A DNA stretch of 64,000 bases from Endomychus coccineus (Eukaryota > Arthropoda > Insecta > Coleoptera > Endomychidae), in the NCBI GenBank assembly GCA_958510875.1, contig OY294067.1, forward strand, positions 104,204,010 through 104,268,009, written 5' to 3'. A program made the position numbers and the translations under genes. The number at the start of each line of letters is the position of its first letter. The first letter of the stretch is position 1. The notes beneath the pieces were generated by a model that had not been told where the DNA came from, did not search any database, and saw only the letters and a list, made by a program, of their open reading frames with translations. Shown here one piece after another: positions 10,591-22,469 of this stretch.

Positions 10591-11625
10591 AGTTTACCAA
10601 AAAGGGAAAACGCGATATGATAAAAGTTTATTACAATACTATAGCAACGGTGTCAATCTGAACATGTATTCCGGATGTTTTTGTCTGTCGACCGTTTTTC
10701 ACCACTCTTTATGGTCCCAATCACCTAAAAAAACGGCTGACAGACAGTTTCCCTCAAAATTCCGCAAATCAGGTGACTTGCATCTAATTTTCCGAATTTT
10801 CCAAATTTTTGAAGTTGGCTAAAATAAAATCTGGTGAATATTTTTGTCTGTCAATTGGATTTTGGTACTTTCCCCATCTAGAAAAAGAGATTGGAAAAGG
10901 TTTCAAAGAGGCTTCAGATCTCGGCCAGGAAATTTGACCCAAAAAAATTCTGTAATCGCAATTTCTGGTCGCAATTTCTGGCCTGTAACTTTGGACCTCG
11001 TGGACCGAATCTAATAAAAATTTAACACGAGGTTTTTGACAACTCCTAGGACATAATTTTTCAGTCGACAGACAGGCTTCAAATCTCGGCCATTGGGAGT
11101 GAGTTTATCATGGCCATAAATTGGACAGATCGCGAGTAAAAGCTTAACTACTCGTATCAGGCGGTTCTGGGCTACCTTCCGCAACATAATACCAAGGACG
11201 ACAGACGGTTGTCACACCTCGGCGTTTTTAGCATTACAGCTCCCTGACTATAATCAATTCAAATAATTTGAAGTAGTTTTGTAGGTGAGAAAGCAAGCAA
11301 ACTTGAATTGGGAGTTCAATCAAGAAATATCGGCCTTTGCATTTTCTGGAAGATTACCTAAATAGCGTTGAGTTAACAAAAACGAATAGTCCAATAGGAT
11401 ATTTTAACAAGAATTGTGAGAGTAATTAGTTATTAGTGAGTCTTTTGAGGATTCTAATTAATCAGCACACAAATTAGTATAACTCGTGAAATGTATTTGA
11501 TGATTCACCAATAACCTAAAAACGCAATCCCCATTCATTGCCAGGTTTCAGGGCCATAAATTTCATAATTAAACCAGTATTATAGCGATATTACATTGCT
11601 AAACTCTCAATTTCGTTGAGTAGTA
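10591..11625. other. Unclassified repeat-like DNA
   Basis: Slightly GC-richer than its surroundings. Several short blocks recur: 'gtctgtc' or its complement at least five times, and 'cttcagatctcggcc' versus 'cttcaaatctcggcc' near 10912 and 11070. No ORF or termini identified. A decayed noncoding transposon is possible. Confidence 0.3.
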
Positions 11626-11629
11626 CCTT

Positions 11630-12060
11630 TTATTCTCATTATTCAATTATATTTCACTATAAATAGCAAAAATCACCCTTATCCAATAAAAATACTGTTA
11701 AAGTACTAAAAACCATTCGGCTACCAAGTCATCGTCAGAGTAAACTAAATTAGAAACAAAATGTGCCTCTTTTGGGAATATTAATGCAAATGAGGATTAT
11801 TCTCAGCTGGAGATAGATCTAAGCTCATCAAATAGCTTTTACGGGTATACATTTCCAAATTCAAAAAACAAATTATGCAATAAAACCCGTCTATATATAC
11901 AAGAACAAGACGACAAGTGCTAAATGAAGAAAAATAATAGCGAAAAATCTGCATAAGCAGAACATATTTTCAATATGGAACACCATTTTTCAAGGAAATA
12001 ATGTCAAATATCTAGGTAATTCAAAAGGGATGGAAACGTATAAGTGAAAAACCAATTTAT
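11630..12060. mobile_element. Two Penelope-like tail fragments in inverted arrangement
   Basis: 11630-11880 on the minus strand matches the PLE tail seen at 1140-1400. Shared blocks include 'actttaacagtattttta' and a degenerate stretch ending 'agctgag.ataat'. 11880-12060 on the plus strand resembles the endonuclease end of the neighbouring copy, with 'gcagaacatattttcaatat' against 'gcaaaacatattttcaatac'. The two pieces therefore diverge from a junction near 11880. Both are noncoding now. Confidence 0.5.
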
Positions 12061-12099
12061 TTGCATTACTAATCCCAAATAATAATATCTTCGATAATA

Positions 12100-12490
12100 T
12101 TTCCGACTAATTCTGGAATTTGCAAATTGAATGTGGGTCCTGTTCAAAAAGCATGCGGGACAAACTAAGAAACATAGTGAAAAATCAGCATTAGCAAAAC
12201 ATATTTTCAATACAGTTTACACCAATTTTGAGGAAAGCTTATCACTTTTAAAGTCCAGTATTGACAAAATACCTAAGTAATTATTTGCATTATTTATTCC
12301 AAATACCTAGTATTTAAATACATATCCTTTCTAATTTAGTTCACTCTTTTAACGGCTACTTGGTAGCTGGTAGGTACTTGGTACTTTTAGTGGATACGGA
12401 TGATTATTTTCAACATATATTGTTATAGTGTATCCACAGCTGTGAACTCTTTTGTAATTTGTCTATTATGTATCTCCAATTTGTTCAACT
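12100..12490 (+). mobile_element. Penelope-like endonuclease end and 3' tail, relic
   Basis: At 12120-12165 a reading of KLNVG-C-S-K-S-M-R-D-K-L mirrors the GIY-YIG start at 1015-1065. From 12230 to 12490 the tail matches 1140-1440, most clearly 'gtatccacagctgtgaa' against 'gtatatccacagtgtgaa'. Confidence 0.55.
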
Positions 12491-12779
12491 ATTTTGTTTT
12501 CAGATACAGCAAGTAGCAATCTCGTGTCACTGTGTAAAGCTGAAACTGAACATTACCATTTAGTTACATTCATCCTCATAGATACTATGAGCATCCACTG
12601 GTGAGTAAAGTGTATTCTTTAAACTATATAAATGATTTATTTAGATGTTCCGGCTGGTCTAAAATAAAGGATGATTACTTATTACCATAAAATGTATGTG
12701 TTCATTCACAAAAAGTACCAAATTATCAATAACATTGTATAGTATTGCATTATGTTGGAGATATTTGCACACTGCGACC

Positions 12780-13140
12780 TAATGAATATATTGTGTCTCC
12801 TCCTGCTGCAGGGCCGTTCAGGATATCTCAAGGGCAATAGCAGCTTCTTCAACCCTGTATCTCTTAGGAAGTTCCCCCAACCCTGTAGCTCTAAGGAAGT
12901 TCATTATGTCGGATGGCCTCATGTTAGGTAAATCTCCGTCTTCTATTTGGTATGCTCCTGGGTATGCGCCTTTGGTTTTGCGAGGTAAGGTTGTGGATAT
13001 GAGTTTCGTCCTCCTTTCCGCAGAACTTGCACTCTTCTTCCTCTACTAGTTCGTGCTTCTAAGATGTTCTTTCAACCGGAAGTGCCCTGTTAGGATTCCT
13101 GTTAGTTTTATTTTTTCTTAGGTTGATGCAGTAGTAAGGT
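12780..13140 (-). pseudogene. R1-like LINE, C-terminal end
   Basis: Minus-strand translation gives ECKFCGKEDETHIHN near 12985-13035, the Cys/His knuckle that closes ORF2 of R1-clade LINEs after their RNase H-like region. A further stretch near 12840-12910 reads RATGLGELPKRYRV. Frames are broken and no upstream RT is present here. The family is recognised from the knuckle and its surroundings only. Confidence 0.5.
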
Positions 13141-13378
13141 TTCATCTGGTTCTAGTTTCTCAGAAATATCGTTGGCTATCTCAGTTATTGTAGTTCTATA
13201 CAGTGATAAGATATTTTATTGTCTACTTCTTTCTTGAGTTGAATTCATAAGAGGGTGGCCGCATTATTATTTATTTAATCGTTTAGTTCCTCTGAGGATT
13301 CCCAGACCATCTTGAAACAGATTACGTGGGAACTCAGCTCGTTAATAGATACTTGACTACCCAAAGGATTATTCCTTG

Positions 13379-13516
<138 letters not shown>

Positions 13517-14290
13517 TCTTTTGTTGATATTCTTGAACCATTTGTAATATTTGTATGTTTTCTTGGTATATTGGTTCGTATATATACTGATAATGAAATA
13601 AAAATTCTGTTTTGACGTTTCGACAATGTTTATTGCCTTTATCAAAATTGTTAATTGAATTAGTGTTTCCATGTAATTTAGAAAAGAATAGATGATTTCG
13701 ATTAATGAAATGCGTCTGCAGCCGACTTGTGTTTTAAGATCCAATTAAAACTGCAGAAAACATTGGATCGGTTGTGTGTGAAAGAGTAATGTATGGCTAA
13801 CTACAATTTGAAATAGATTGAATTTGATTAAATACAAGACATTCCAATATTGTACAATTATAAATATCTATGAATTATTGTATGAATTAGTTATTCTATG
13901 ATAAGCATTTCAGATCTATCATAACTATTCAAGTTTAAGATAATTCTATGGAATTTAACCTCAAACTTGTTACTCTATAGTGTCATAGTTAAATAATACT
14001 TCATCTTTTTTAGGTTGAATTTTAAATAGACAAATGGAAAGTGGCACTTCAAATTAATAAAATTTTGTTAAGTTTGAATTAGATTATTGTACAGTTTCGA
14101 AAGATTGGAATCTATTTTGTCATTTACACAATTGTTCTTTTTAATTTGAATTTTCAATATTTAAAATTTTCGTATTGTTGTAGTCGAAAGTATGGTTAGT
14201 GTCTTTCACATGTTTATTGAGCGCAGTTGATGAATTTTTGGTATATTTGTGGCCATTTAATCTTTTTTCGAGGTATTGTGAAGATTGGCC
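13517..14290 (-). mobile_element. Penelope-like 3' end, minus copy of an inverted pair
   Basis: Reverse complement of 14413-15190 along nearly its whole length. On the minus strand it starts at the YIG of a GIY-YIG endonuclease, runs through the LNGHKYTKNSS stretch and on to a ~500-bp noncoding tail. In this copy the five bases TTAAA, missing from the plus copy, are kept, so this part of the endonuclease frame is intact. It has instead lost about 35 bp further downstream near 14145. Confidence 0.75.
13607..13650 (-). ncRNA. Hammerhead-like motif, U3/A8 variant
   Basis: Minus strand reads T-TGATAA, helix II GGCAAT/ATTGTC with an AAAC loop, then GAAACGTC. It matches the hammerhead core except that C3 is U and G8 is A. 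Helix I is only about 2 bp. Same as the motif at 15094-15128. Confidence 0.4.
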
Positions 14291-15190
14291 AATATATACC
14301 TACATATATGTCATAAGAGTTATTTAAATCAAAAAAGTCTCTTTACAAAATTAAAAAGCAGCGTACCTTTCAAAAAAATAACCCATACTGTTTATTCCAT
14401 TCCTTGCAAAGATTGCGAAAAGGTATATATTGGCCAATCTTCACAATACCTCGAAAAAAGATGGCCACAAATATACCAAAAATTCATCAACTGCGCTCAA
14501 TAAACATGTGAAAGACACTAACCATACTTTCGACTACAACAATACGAAAATTTTAAATATTGAAACAAACGACAACAAACGTTTGATATTAGAATCAATT
14601 CAAATTAAAAAGAACAATTGTGTAAATGACAAAATAGATTCCAATCTTTCGAAACTGTACAATAATCTAATTCAAACTTTTATTAATTTGAAGTGCCACT
14701 TTTCATTTGTCTATTTAAAATTCAACCTAAAAAAGATGAAGTATTATTCAACTATGACACTATAGAGTAACAATTTTGAGGTTAAATTCCATAGAATTAT
14801 CTTAAACTTGAATAGTTATGATAGATCTGAAATGCTTATCATAGAATAACTAATTCATACAATAATTCATAGATATTTATAATTGTACAATATTGGAATG
14901 TCTTGTATTTAATCAAATTCAATCTATTTCAAATTGTAGTTAGCCATACATTACTCTTTCACACACAACCGATCCAATGTTTTCTGCAGTTTTAATTGGA
15001 TCTTAAAACACAAGTCGGCTGCAGACGCATTTCATTAATCGAAATCATCTATTCTTTTCTAAATTACATGGAAACACTAATTCAATTAACAATTTTGATA
15101 AAGGCAATAAACATTGTCGAAACGTCAAAACAGAATTTTTATTTCATTATCAGTATATATACGAACCAATATATCAAGAAAACATACAAA
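14291..15190 (+). pseudogene. Penelope-like endonuclease end and 3' tail, plus copy of an inverted pair
   Basis: ORF 14285-14503 reads VPFKKITHTVYSIPCKDC then EKVYIGQSSQYLEKR, the GIY-YIG start with its paired Cys. A five-base deletion then shifts the frame; ORF 14430-14765 continues the domain with TALNKHVKDTNHTFDYNN. Catalytic Tyr residues of GIY and YIG are visible; the catalytic Arg falls near the frameshift. The tail up to 15190 contains a hammerhead-like motif (15094-15128). A third, more diverged copy of the tail lies at 37005-37440. Confidence 0.75.
15094..15128 (+). ncRNA. Hammerhead-like motif, U3/A8 variant
   Basis: Plus-strand partner of 13607-13650 with the same core, helix II and GAAACGTC. 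It lies about 60 bp before the PLE 3' end. In the canonical fold residues 3 and 8 pair, so the two changes compensate each other. Activity is doubtful because helix I is short. Confidence 0.4.
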
Positions 15191-15203
15191 TATATATATA
15201 TAT

Positions 15204-15394
15204 GTGTGGTTTCGGTCCTCAAAAGGACCAATTTCGCCTAGATCCAGACTCTACGGTCGAATCACCTGAAGATGGCAAATGCGACTTTGCCGAAACGTCG
15301 TGAAATTGCTCCTTTTGAGGACCGAAACCACACAACGCGGATCAATACCCGAGAATCCAGTTCTACACATTACGTCCGCGAGAACCTAAGAAGA

Positions 15395-15395
<1 letters not shown>
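15204..15395 (+). mobile_element. Penelope-like pseudo-LTR with hammerhead motif
   Basis: Starts next to the preceding PLE tail. A 32-bp inverted repeat (15204-15235 and 15302-15333, one mismatch) encloses the hammerhead core at 15266-15299. An ATG at 15272 inside that core opens a frame reading MANATLPKRREIAPFEDRNH, then on to ENLRRN before the (TA)n array. This matches the start of the intact PLE, whose ORF also opens inside its ribozyme. The element body (RT) is absent: the sequence runs into (TA)n, a mariner insertion and more (TA)n, and resumes as an endonuclease end at 17949. Confidence 0.65.
15262..15303 (+). ncRNA. Hammerhead ribozyme, Penelope-associated type
   Basis: Core CTGAAGA at 15266-15272, one extra U, helix II GGCAAA/TTTGCC (15274-15279 with 15286-15291), GAAA at 15292-15295, then C-G-U-C. 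Cleavage is expected after C15299. Helix I is TCAC/GTGA next to the core. Helix III is A-C/G-U with no loop, so it can form only between two molecules; PLE-associated hammerheads with diminished helix III are known to work as dimers. Confidence 0.65.

Positions 15396-15397
<2 letters not shown>

Positions 15398-15486
<89 letters not shown>
15398..15486. repeat. (TA)n microsatellite
   Basis: Uninterrupted TA array. Its last TA is the left target site of the mariner-like element; the array continues after it at 17824. Confidence 0.95.
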
Positions 15487-15489
<3 letters not shown>

Positions 15490-17823
15490 GATGTCCTCGA
15501 GCTGCGTGGTTAAAATAGAACCGAAGATTCTATGATTCGAAAAAAATTTGATGAGCCTTTTTACTTTTGCCTCAAGTGACTTGTTTATGTTTACCCGGTA
15601 GAGGGCTTCAAAGTTGCAGAAATAATTTTGTTTTTTCGGTATAACTTGAGAACGTGATGGAGGACTCTTACAATATTTGGCAGGTGAGTTACTGTCGATA
15701 ATAGCCGTTTTTGAGAGCGGAACATAGACCCTTAGAGACCATAGAAATGGCTCAAACTTGGGGATGTAACGGGAAAAGTGTCCAGAACTTTTTTGTGCTT
15801 CATGTAATTCACTCTATATTTTTTATGTAGATAGCTTATCTAATTTGAAAACTTTTTTTACTCTTAGAAAATTTTGATAAAATTGACGGATTGGCTTGAA
15901 AAAAATAATTTTCGAGTCTTTGCAATTTTGGCTTACTAATTTTACTTAATTAAAATACCTTAGTTGCCTTTGCTTTTCTAATGTCATTTTGGCATTTGGA
16001 GAATTTGCTCTCAAAACTGTCAGTTTTTACTTTGCTTTCCGTAAAAATCTTATAAAATTATGGCTCAAAATTTCACTAACACTGAAATGGTTAATATCTC
16101 GGTAAAACACGAATAATAAAAACAATAGAAATGGGGAAACGATGTGATTATTTAGGAAAAACAAATGCTAAATTAAAAGAAACAACAAAACTTTTTGGGA
16201 AATCCCTAAGGCATCAATTGTTCGAAATGTTGCCCATTTTCCTGAATACACAAATTAATTCGTTTCAAGAAATTGGATTGAACTCTGGCTAGTACTTCAG
16301 GATCATTCTTCAATGAATCCGCTTCATGATTAATTCGTTGCAACAATTCCTCTCGTGTGTTTACTGGAGCTGCATAAACTTTCGAATTCAAAGCGCCCCA
16401 TAGAAAGAAGTCGCAGGGCGTCAAATCAGGGGAGCGAACCGGCCAGTTCACTGGTGCATCGTGTCCTCTACCTATCCAGCTATCTGGATATTCCGCATTC
16501 AAATGTCGCCTCACAGCTAATGTGAAATGAGGAGGTGCAGCATCATGGATAAATCAAGCCACGACGGAATGTGTAAGGGCAAGTCTTCCAACAGTTCAAG
16601 TAGCCTTTGTTCCAAAAAGTTCAAGTAGTTCTCCCCGTTCAATCGATCGGGTATAACGGTAGGGCCAATAATAAAGTTATCCACAATTCCAACCCAAACA
16701 TTGATTTTAGTTTGATTCTGAAAATATTTAACTTCCGTTTCATGAGGATTTTCATCAGCATAGAAATGTTCATTATGGAGGTTAAAAAGACCATATCTCG
16801 TGAAAGTATCTTCGACCGTGAACAGAATTCTTCTACAAAAATTGGGGTTTGCGTTTTGTCTTTGGACAATAAGCCGACAGAAATCTAGCCGATGACCTGG
16901 ATCCATGGGCAATAAGTCTTGAACTGTTTTAATATGATAGGGATACAACAGTTCTTCTTTCAGTACATTATGAACTAATGATTTTGAGGCTCCAATACGA
17001 AGTCCCAAAAGTAGTGTGCTTATCCCAGGATCAGTTTCAACCGCTTCCAGTATCGCTTCTTCGAGCTCTAACGTCCTTCTTGTCCGTCTGCGTCCAGTTT
17101 CTCTGCGATTTGCTTCAAATTTGCCAGTTTCGCGAAGGTTTGCCGATTTGGAATTCTGCGATGCAGATATCTTTCCCTTCTCCGGCCATTGCAACGACAA
17201 AGTCCATAAATCAATAACATATCAACCATTTCAGTGTTAGTGAAATTTTGAGCCATAATTTTATAAAATTTTTACGGAAAGCAAAGTAAAAACTGACAGT
17301 TTTGAGAATAAATTCTTCAAATGCCAAAATGACATTAGAAAAGCAAAGGCAACTAAGGTATTTTAATCAAGTAAAATTAGTAAGCCAAAATTGCAGAGAC
17401 TCAAAAATTATTTTTTTCAAGCTAATCCGTTGATTTTATCAACATTTTCTAAGAGTAAGAAAAGTTTTCAAATTAGATGAGCTAACTATGTAAAAAATAT
17501 CGAGTGAATCACATTGACCACAAAAAAGTTCTGGACACTTTTCCTGTTACATCCTCAAGTTTGAGCCATTTCTATGGTCTCTAAGGCTCTGTGCTCCACT
17601 CTCAAAAATGGCCATTATTGACAGTAACTCACCTGCTAAATATTGTAAAAGTTCTCCATCACGTTCTCAAGTTATACCAAAAAAACAAAATTATTTTTGC
17701 AATTTTGAAGCCCTCTACCGGGTAAACAAGACACTTGAGGCAAAAGTAAAAAGGCTCATCAACTTTTTTTCGAATCAAAGAATCTTTGGCTTTATTTTGG
17801 CCACGCAGTTCGAGGACACCCTG
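15487..17823 (-). mobile_element. Mariner-like transposon inserted into (TA)n
   Basis: A 2.34-kb element with long terminal inverted repeats of about 605 bp (15487-16096 and 17220-17823). The ends read CAGGATGTCCTCGAGCTGCG on the left and CAGGGTGTCCTCGAACTGCG on the right (as complement). It is flanked by TA on both sides, the mariner-superfamily target duplication, within a (TA)n array. It encodes one decayed minus-strand transposase. The inverted repeats reach into the gene: the first dozen codons are duplicated at 16060-16096 on the plus strand. Confidence 0.88.
16206..17256 (-). pseudogene. Tc1/mariner-superfamily transposase, decayed
   Basis: Begins MAQNFTNTEMVDMLLIYG at 17256. The N-terminal helix-turn-helix resembles the DUF4817 domain (YG..R.NGR...R....R.PNRQTF). 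A frameshift near 17140 leads to LRETGKFEANRRETGRRRTR and the second helix-turn-helix (GLRIGASKSLVHNVL). The first catalytic position reads FTVEDTFTR where relatives have F-T-D-E-A-T-F-T, so the Asp is Val. A second frameshift near 16560 precedes IHDAAPPHF, which holds the second Asp. The C-terminal ORF 16514-16206 holds WPVRSPDLTPCDFFLWG with the third Asp, 44 residues after the second. At least two frameshifts and one catalytic loss make it inactive. Confidence 0.85.
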
Positions 17824-17948
<125 letters not shown>

Positions 17949-18457
17949 CATGCGAAGATTGCGGAGGAAGCTACATAGGACAAACTAACAGAAGAATCAA
18001 CATTCGACGTGAAGAACACCGCAATGCAGTCGCAAAGCAAGAAACAACATCATCACTTGCCGAACATGTGAGAAAAACTTCACATGAAATCGATTTTGAC
18101 AACACCCGAGTCCTAGCCAGCCTGGAGCACAAAAGAAAACGCATCATAAGAGAAGCTATCGAAATCGAGAAGCGACCTTCAAATCTCAATACAAAAGATG
18201 ATACACAGAGATTACCAACTGCTTGGAAATCAGCCCTTCAACCACCCAGGAGAACAGTCAATCAGACTAATTCAACGGACCGGCAAACTCGCTCGAACGC
18301 AACAGACCATCAAGCTCAATCAGACGCATCAAACCGGCAAAATCATCCAGATGTAACAAGGATAGATACAAGACCAAGAGGATCAACGGAGATCAGTTTC
18401 AAGTTAACTCGAAGCAGAGCAGCAGCCCTGAAATTTCAATTACATTGTAATACATAG
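17949..18457 (+). pseudogene. Penelope-like GIY-YIG endonuclease end, truncated
   Basis: An open frame begins at the (TA)n edge with [16 protein letters not shown]. It continues through [20 protein letters not shown] and [20 protein letters not shown] to [18 protein letters not shown], and stops at 18455-18457. Tyr of YIG, Arg in the following helix, the Cys pair with EH/EH histidines, and Glu in EAIEIE are all present, so the domain half is well kept. The GIY strand and everything upstream are lost to the (TA)n boundary. The C-terminal extension is rich in Asn/Thr/Gln/Arg (repeated DRQTRSN/DHQAQSD-like units), unlike the intact PLE at 28-30 kb, so this is another family. Confidence 0.75.
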
Positions 18458-18460
18458 TTT

Positions 18461-21400
18461 CTATGTATACAGTCTCCTAATCGACTAACGCTCATTGTCA
18501 TGCCTAATTATTTTTGAATGTTCTATCTGCTCTTAGTTAACCAGGGAAGATATATGAACCACCGCAGAATTCTCTTTCAAACTTCCAAATCGTTTAACGC
18601 TCACTGTACAGTGAAATTCTGAAAAGTTGAATAATGTTATTAGAAAGAAAGGACTGTTTTGAATTGTAAAGTTTTGATTAGTTTTGACTCAACTTCTTGA
18701 GTCAAGTTGACTATCATTAGGAATTTATTGGTTTGCTCTACATTGTTGACAATGAGGAAATTTCATTGGATCACGCATCCATGATGATTTTAAATTTAAT
18801 TTTGAATAAGTTAGAAAATGCGTCACTACAAGACCAACAGCGATAAAAGTGAAACTGTCATTAAGGTTACAAAATGAATGTAAGTGAGACAAAAATAACT
18901 GGAAATGAAACGATAAGCGACATAAAACTGTAGTACAAAAATAGAAAGATATGAAAAAATTTATTTTGTTTCACCTTATCGCTGATATATTTGTACCAAC
19001 GAATTTTTTTTTGTTCCATCAATGAGAGTTGAAGAATGCCAATGAAAGTTTCACTTTCATCGCTGTTAGAATTGTACTGACAGATTTTTTTCGCATCCAA
19101 ATCGAATTGAGTTATACCTGCAGTAGCACAATTTTTTGCATATTTGTATATTATAATTATTTAAATAATTATAATTATATTGTAATGTCTTGAATCTAAT
19201 ATATCATCTAGTCTGAATATAATTTAAAATTTCAAAAAAAACACATCTCCATATATAAAAGGCTGTCTGCTACCTTGATGTACAATTAGTTTCGGAAATA
19301 TTCAAGAAAAAGCCGTCAATTCTATAGCATCTCCAAAATTATTTGTTTTGACAAATGACCATAATAATATTTATCATTTACAATTAATTCATCTTATACT
19401 TTTTCTGCACATGCATATTCAGCAATAGCGACCTCACATTTTTCAACAAATTTGACAATCATCAATCGATCAATATGATGACCTTGATTAAAATACTGAA
19501 AAAAGAAAAACAGACGATTCCCAGCTCCAAAGGTGTTTTCCGTTTTTCTTGATACATTTATAAATATGAACTGTAATATATGCCACACTCTACAAGTGTC
19601 GTAACTATATATCTATATTTGTTACTTCCCCCCGTCTCAAGGCCAAAATACGTACCTATAACAATCTTAGCTTACATCTGTTTCCCTTTTCTTAACAAAA
19701 CAACTATTATCTTACTCGCAACTTCACTCCCAATGTCGACTAAAACTAGCGTCCCCTGACATGTCTCATAAACAGTTTCACTTCAAGATGATAATATAGT
19801 AGTCCCATCTTGAGTAAAGTAACTGAACTATAAGAATTCAATAGAATTCTGTGTTTGATTCTACAATCTTATAAAATCATTCGGAGAACTAGGTATTCTT
19901 ATCGCGTTCAGAATATTCAGTTCATTATGATTGGATATTACAATATAGAGTATGAGAATAAAATAACTGATACCCTCATCAATCTCATCTTTTAAGGTGT
20001 TCAGAATGGAAATAATTTTTTTAGCTGTTTGCTCGTCATTTAAATTGTATGGTATGTATACAATGTATTTCTAATTATTTTAATCATATGCAGTGTAATA
20101 AGGTCATTTCCAATATTCAAAGCTATATCATTTTTAGAAAATTAACATTTCATGTAAAATTAAAATATTTAGAAGCAAAGTATCAAGAACATTCAAGGTT
20201 TGCCCGATGTTTTCTGTTTAGAATAAATAACTAATGTAGCATGAGAAAAGTAAAATAATTTCTAAAATGAATATAAGACAATTCACACCCGCTTCAAGGA
20301 GGGTGTTTGATACCATAATTAGCAGGATCAAGAAGATTTCACACAAGTTTCATGTTCTAAAGGCAATCATAAACCTGTCAAGATCGATAACCAATGTATG
20401 ACGGAAAACGAATAGACTAGCTTTGCTTATCTATGATAAATGTTGATGTTAACCATCTGGAGATGGTTAGGTAGCGGATTTGTTCCAGAGCCGCTGAGAT
20501 CAAATATAAAGGTTTAAACGTCTTTCTTTTATACGTTACATAATTAATCAAAATGTGTCACACGTAAATCGGAAAGTAATGTAGTATATAATCATCAAAA
20601 TTGTAATTAAGCGTATTCTGATTGTAGTTATAATAATCAATAAAGAAGGAAATCAGTTGGTAATATTTAGACAGATGGGTTTAGAAATCTCCGTTGATAA
20701 ACGTTCTGAATTAGAGGAGTCAAGGGGGGGAAAGCTATATCTATCTTACTGTTTATTGGTTTCATTCCTCTGCCAAATTATTGGTTAATCAATTCAGGGT
20801 TCCTGCCCCTAATTGTAGATTTGAGAAAAAGGACGCATTATAAAGTAACAGTAGCAATGTCAACAACCTTCTGTTATATGTTTTTACTTACATTATTCTC
20901 TTGAGAAATCACGTGACACTTTGTCAGTTCCAATTAATTTAACTTAATAGTTTCTTCAGAGTGGTTATTGGTAAGAAGGGTAGTTTTCACCAAATCAGAG
21001 TTGTTTCACATTTTCGATCAAAGTTTGTTGTTCTCAGTTTTTATTCAAGTTCAAGTTTCATAATACATTCAGATCAGTTCATTAAGTTTCGATCCCCTAG
21101 GTTCATCCTGGTTGGGGAATCAATTCAATAATCTCAGTTTTATTTCTTTCTTTTAGTTGATTGTCTAGGTTCTTTTATTCGAGTTTAGGTTCGATCTTAT
21201 TTTTTATTCTTATTAGTAATAAAGATAACTATAATATTCTTTCATTATCAATTGTCGTAGTCATTGTTTCATCATTATTAATTTTATTGTTATTTTTATT
21301 ATTAAATTTCATTGTTGTTGTTGAGTAAGAGTTTATCTGATTAATATTAGCGTTTACCCTTCCACTTACCTTCCAGTGTGTTAAATCTATAAGTGCCTTG

Positions 21401-22430
21401 TGAAATAAAAGGAGAGGTATCAATAATATTTTTCGCGTTCGTTCTGGGTGATTAATGATTGGATCAAACTCCAACGTAACTTGGTTTTCTCAGCTAAATG
21501 GCTAGACTGTAAATAAATAAATAGATTGAGGAATAGGGATGATATAAATTCCTATTCCTAGTTAGATTTTCTAAGAGTAAATAGATAGAGAGGCCCATGT
21601 TACAGTAATTTCATGCAACAAAGATATTCAACTTTTTTCATGATTCTACAAACTGGACGGAGATTAGAACAGTTGTTCAACTCTCCCGCAAGTGTGCACT
21701 TGTTGTAGACAATTTCATAACCTTCATTTTTAAATATTATTTATTTGTTTTCAGACGAAAAATGTGTTTCCAAACGCAAACAAAAAGAAAGTGAGCAACA
21801 AAATAGTATTTTAACAAGCAACAAATTTCCAATGCTTCAGAAGATGTTGAAAAAGTGATCCAGCACGTGTTTCTGACTTGAAATTTCTGAAGCTTTTTCA
21901 GTAATACAGTTGAAATTCTATTTTTGATACTTATAGTCCTGACTTCTCTTGATATGGTCATATCTTCCGATTCCCTGGTTCAAATCTCTCAGTCCACTGT
22001 GAAAACTAGGAAAATAGAGGCAGCACTGTTTTAGAAGAAGATGGAATTTGTTTTTTGCAACATCCAGTTATCAATTCCAAATCTCTTTATTGGACATATT
22101 GTTTTAAAATGTAGTCCCTCTCTCTCTAGTCTCTCTAATCCATATTTTTCATGTAGTCGCCTCATAACAATAATACACATTAAAGCCCATTGAAACCAAT
22201 TGAATTATTGAAAAGCCTGAAATTATCACAGTTATACATTAGGTACTCGCAATACACCTTCTTCGACAACCTGCCGTCATTCAATGGTTGAGGAAGATAA
22301 TGTTGTGCAATTTCGCGTTAAGTTGTTACCCCATGAGCAATAACATCTCATTCTATTTACAATTGATATCACGGCAGATGAACGGTATAGAAATTAGAGC
22401 CACTGCATCATTTTACACGTGATTTTTTCA
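18461..22430. other. AT-rich DNA, no gene recognised
   Basis: Only short ORFs without domain resemblance. Small internal repeats occur, for example 'cgactaacgctcattgt' near 18482 against 'cgtttaacgctcactgt' near 18592. No transposon termini recognised. Confidence 0.35.
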
Positions 22431-22469
22431 TGTCAAAGCTCCCTAAATTCAAGATGGTGATACCTATGA

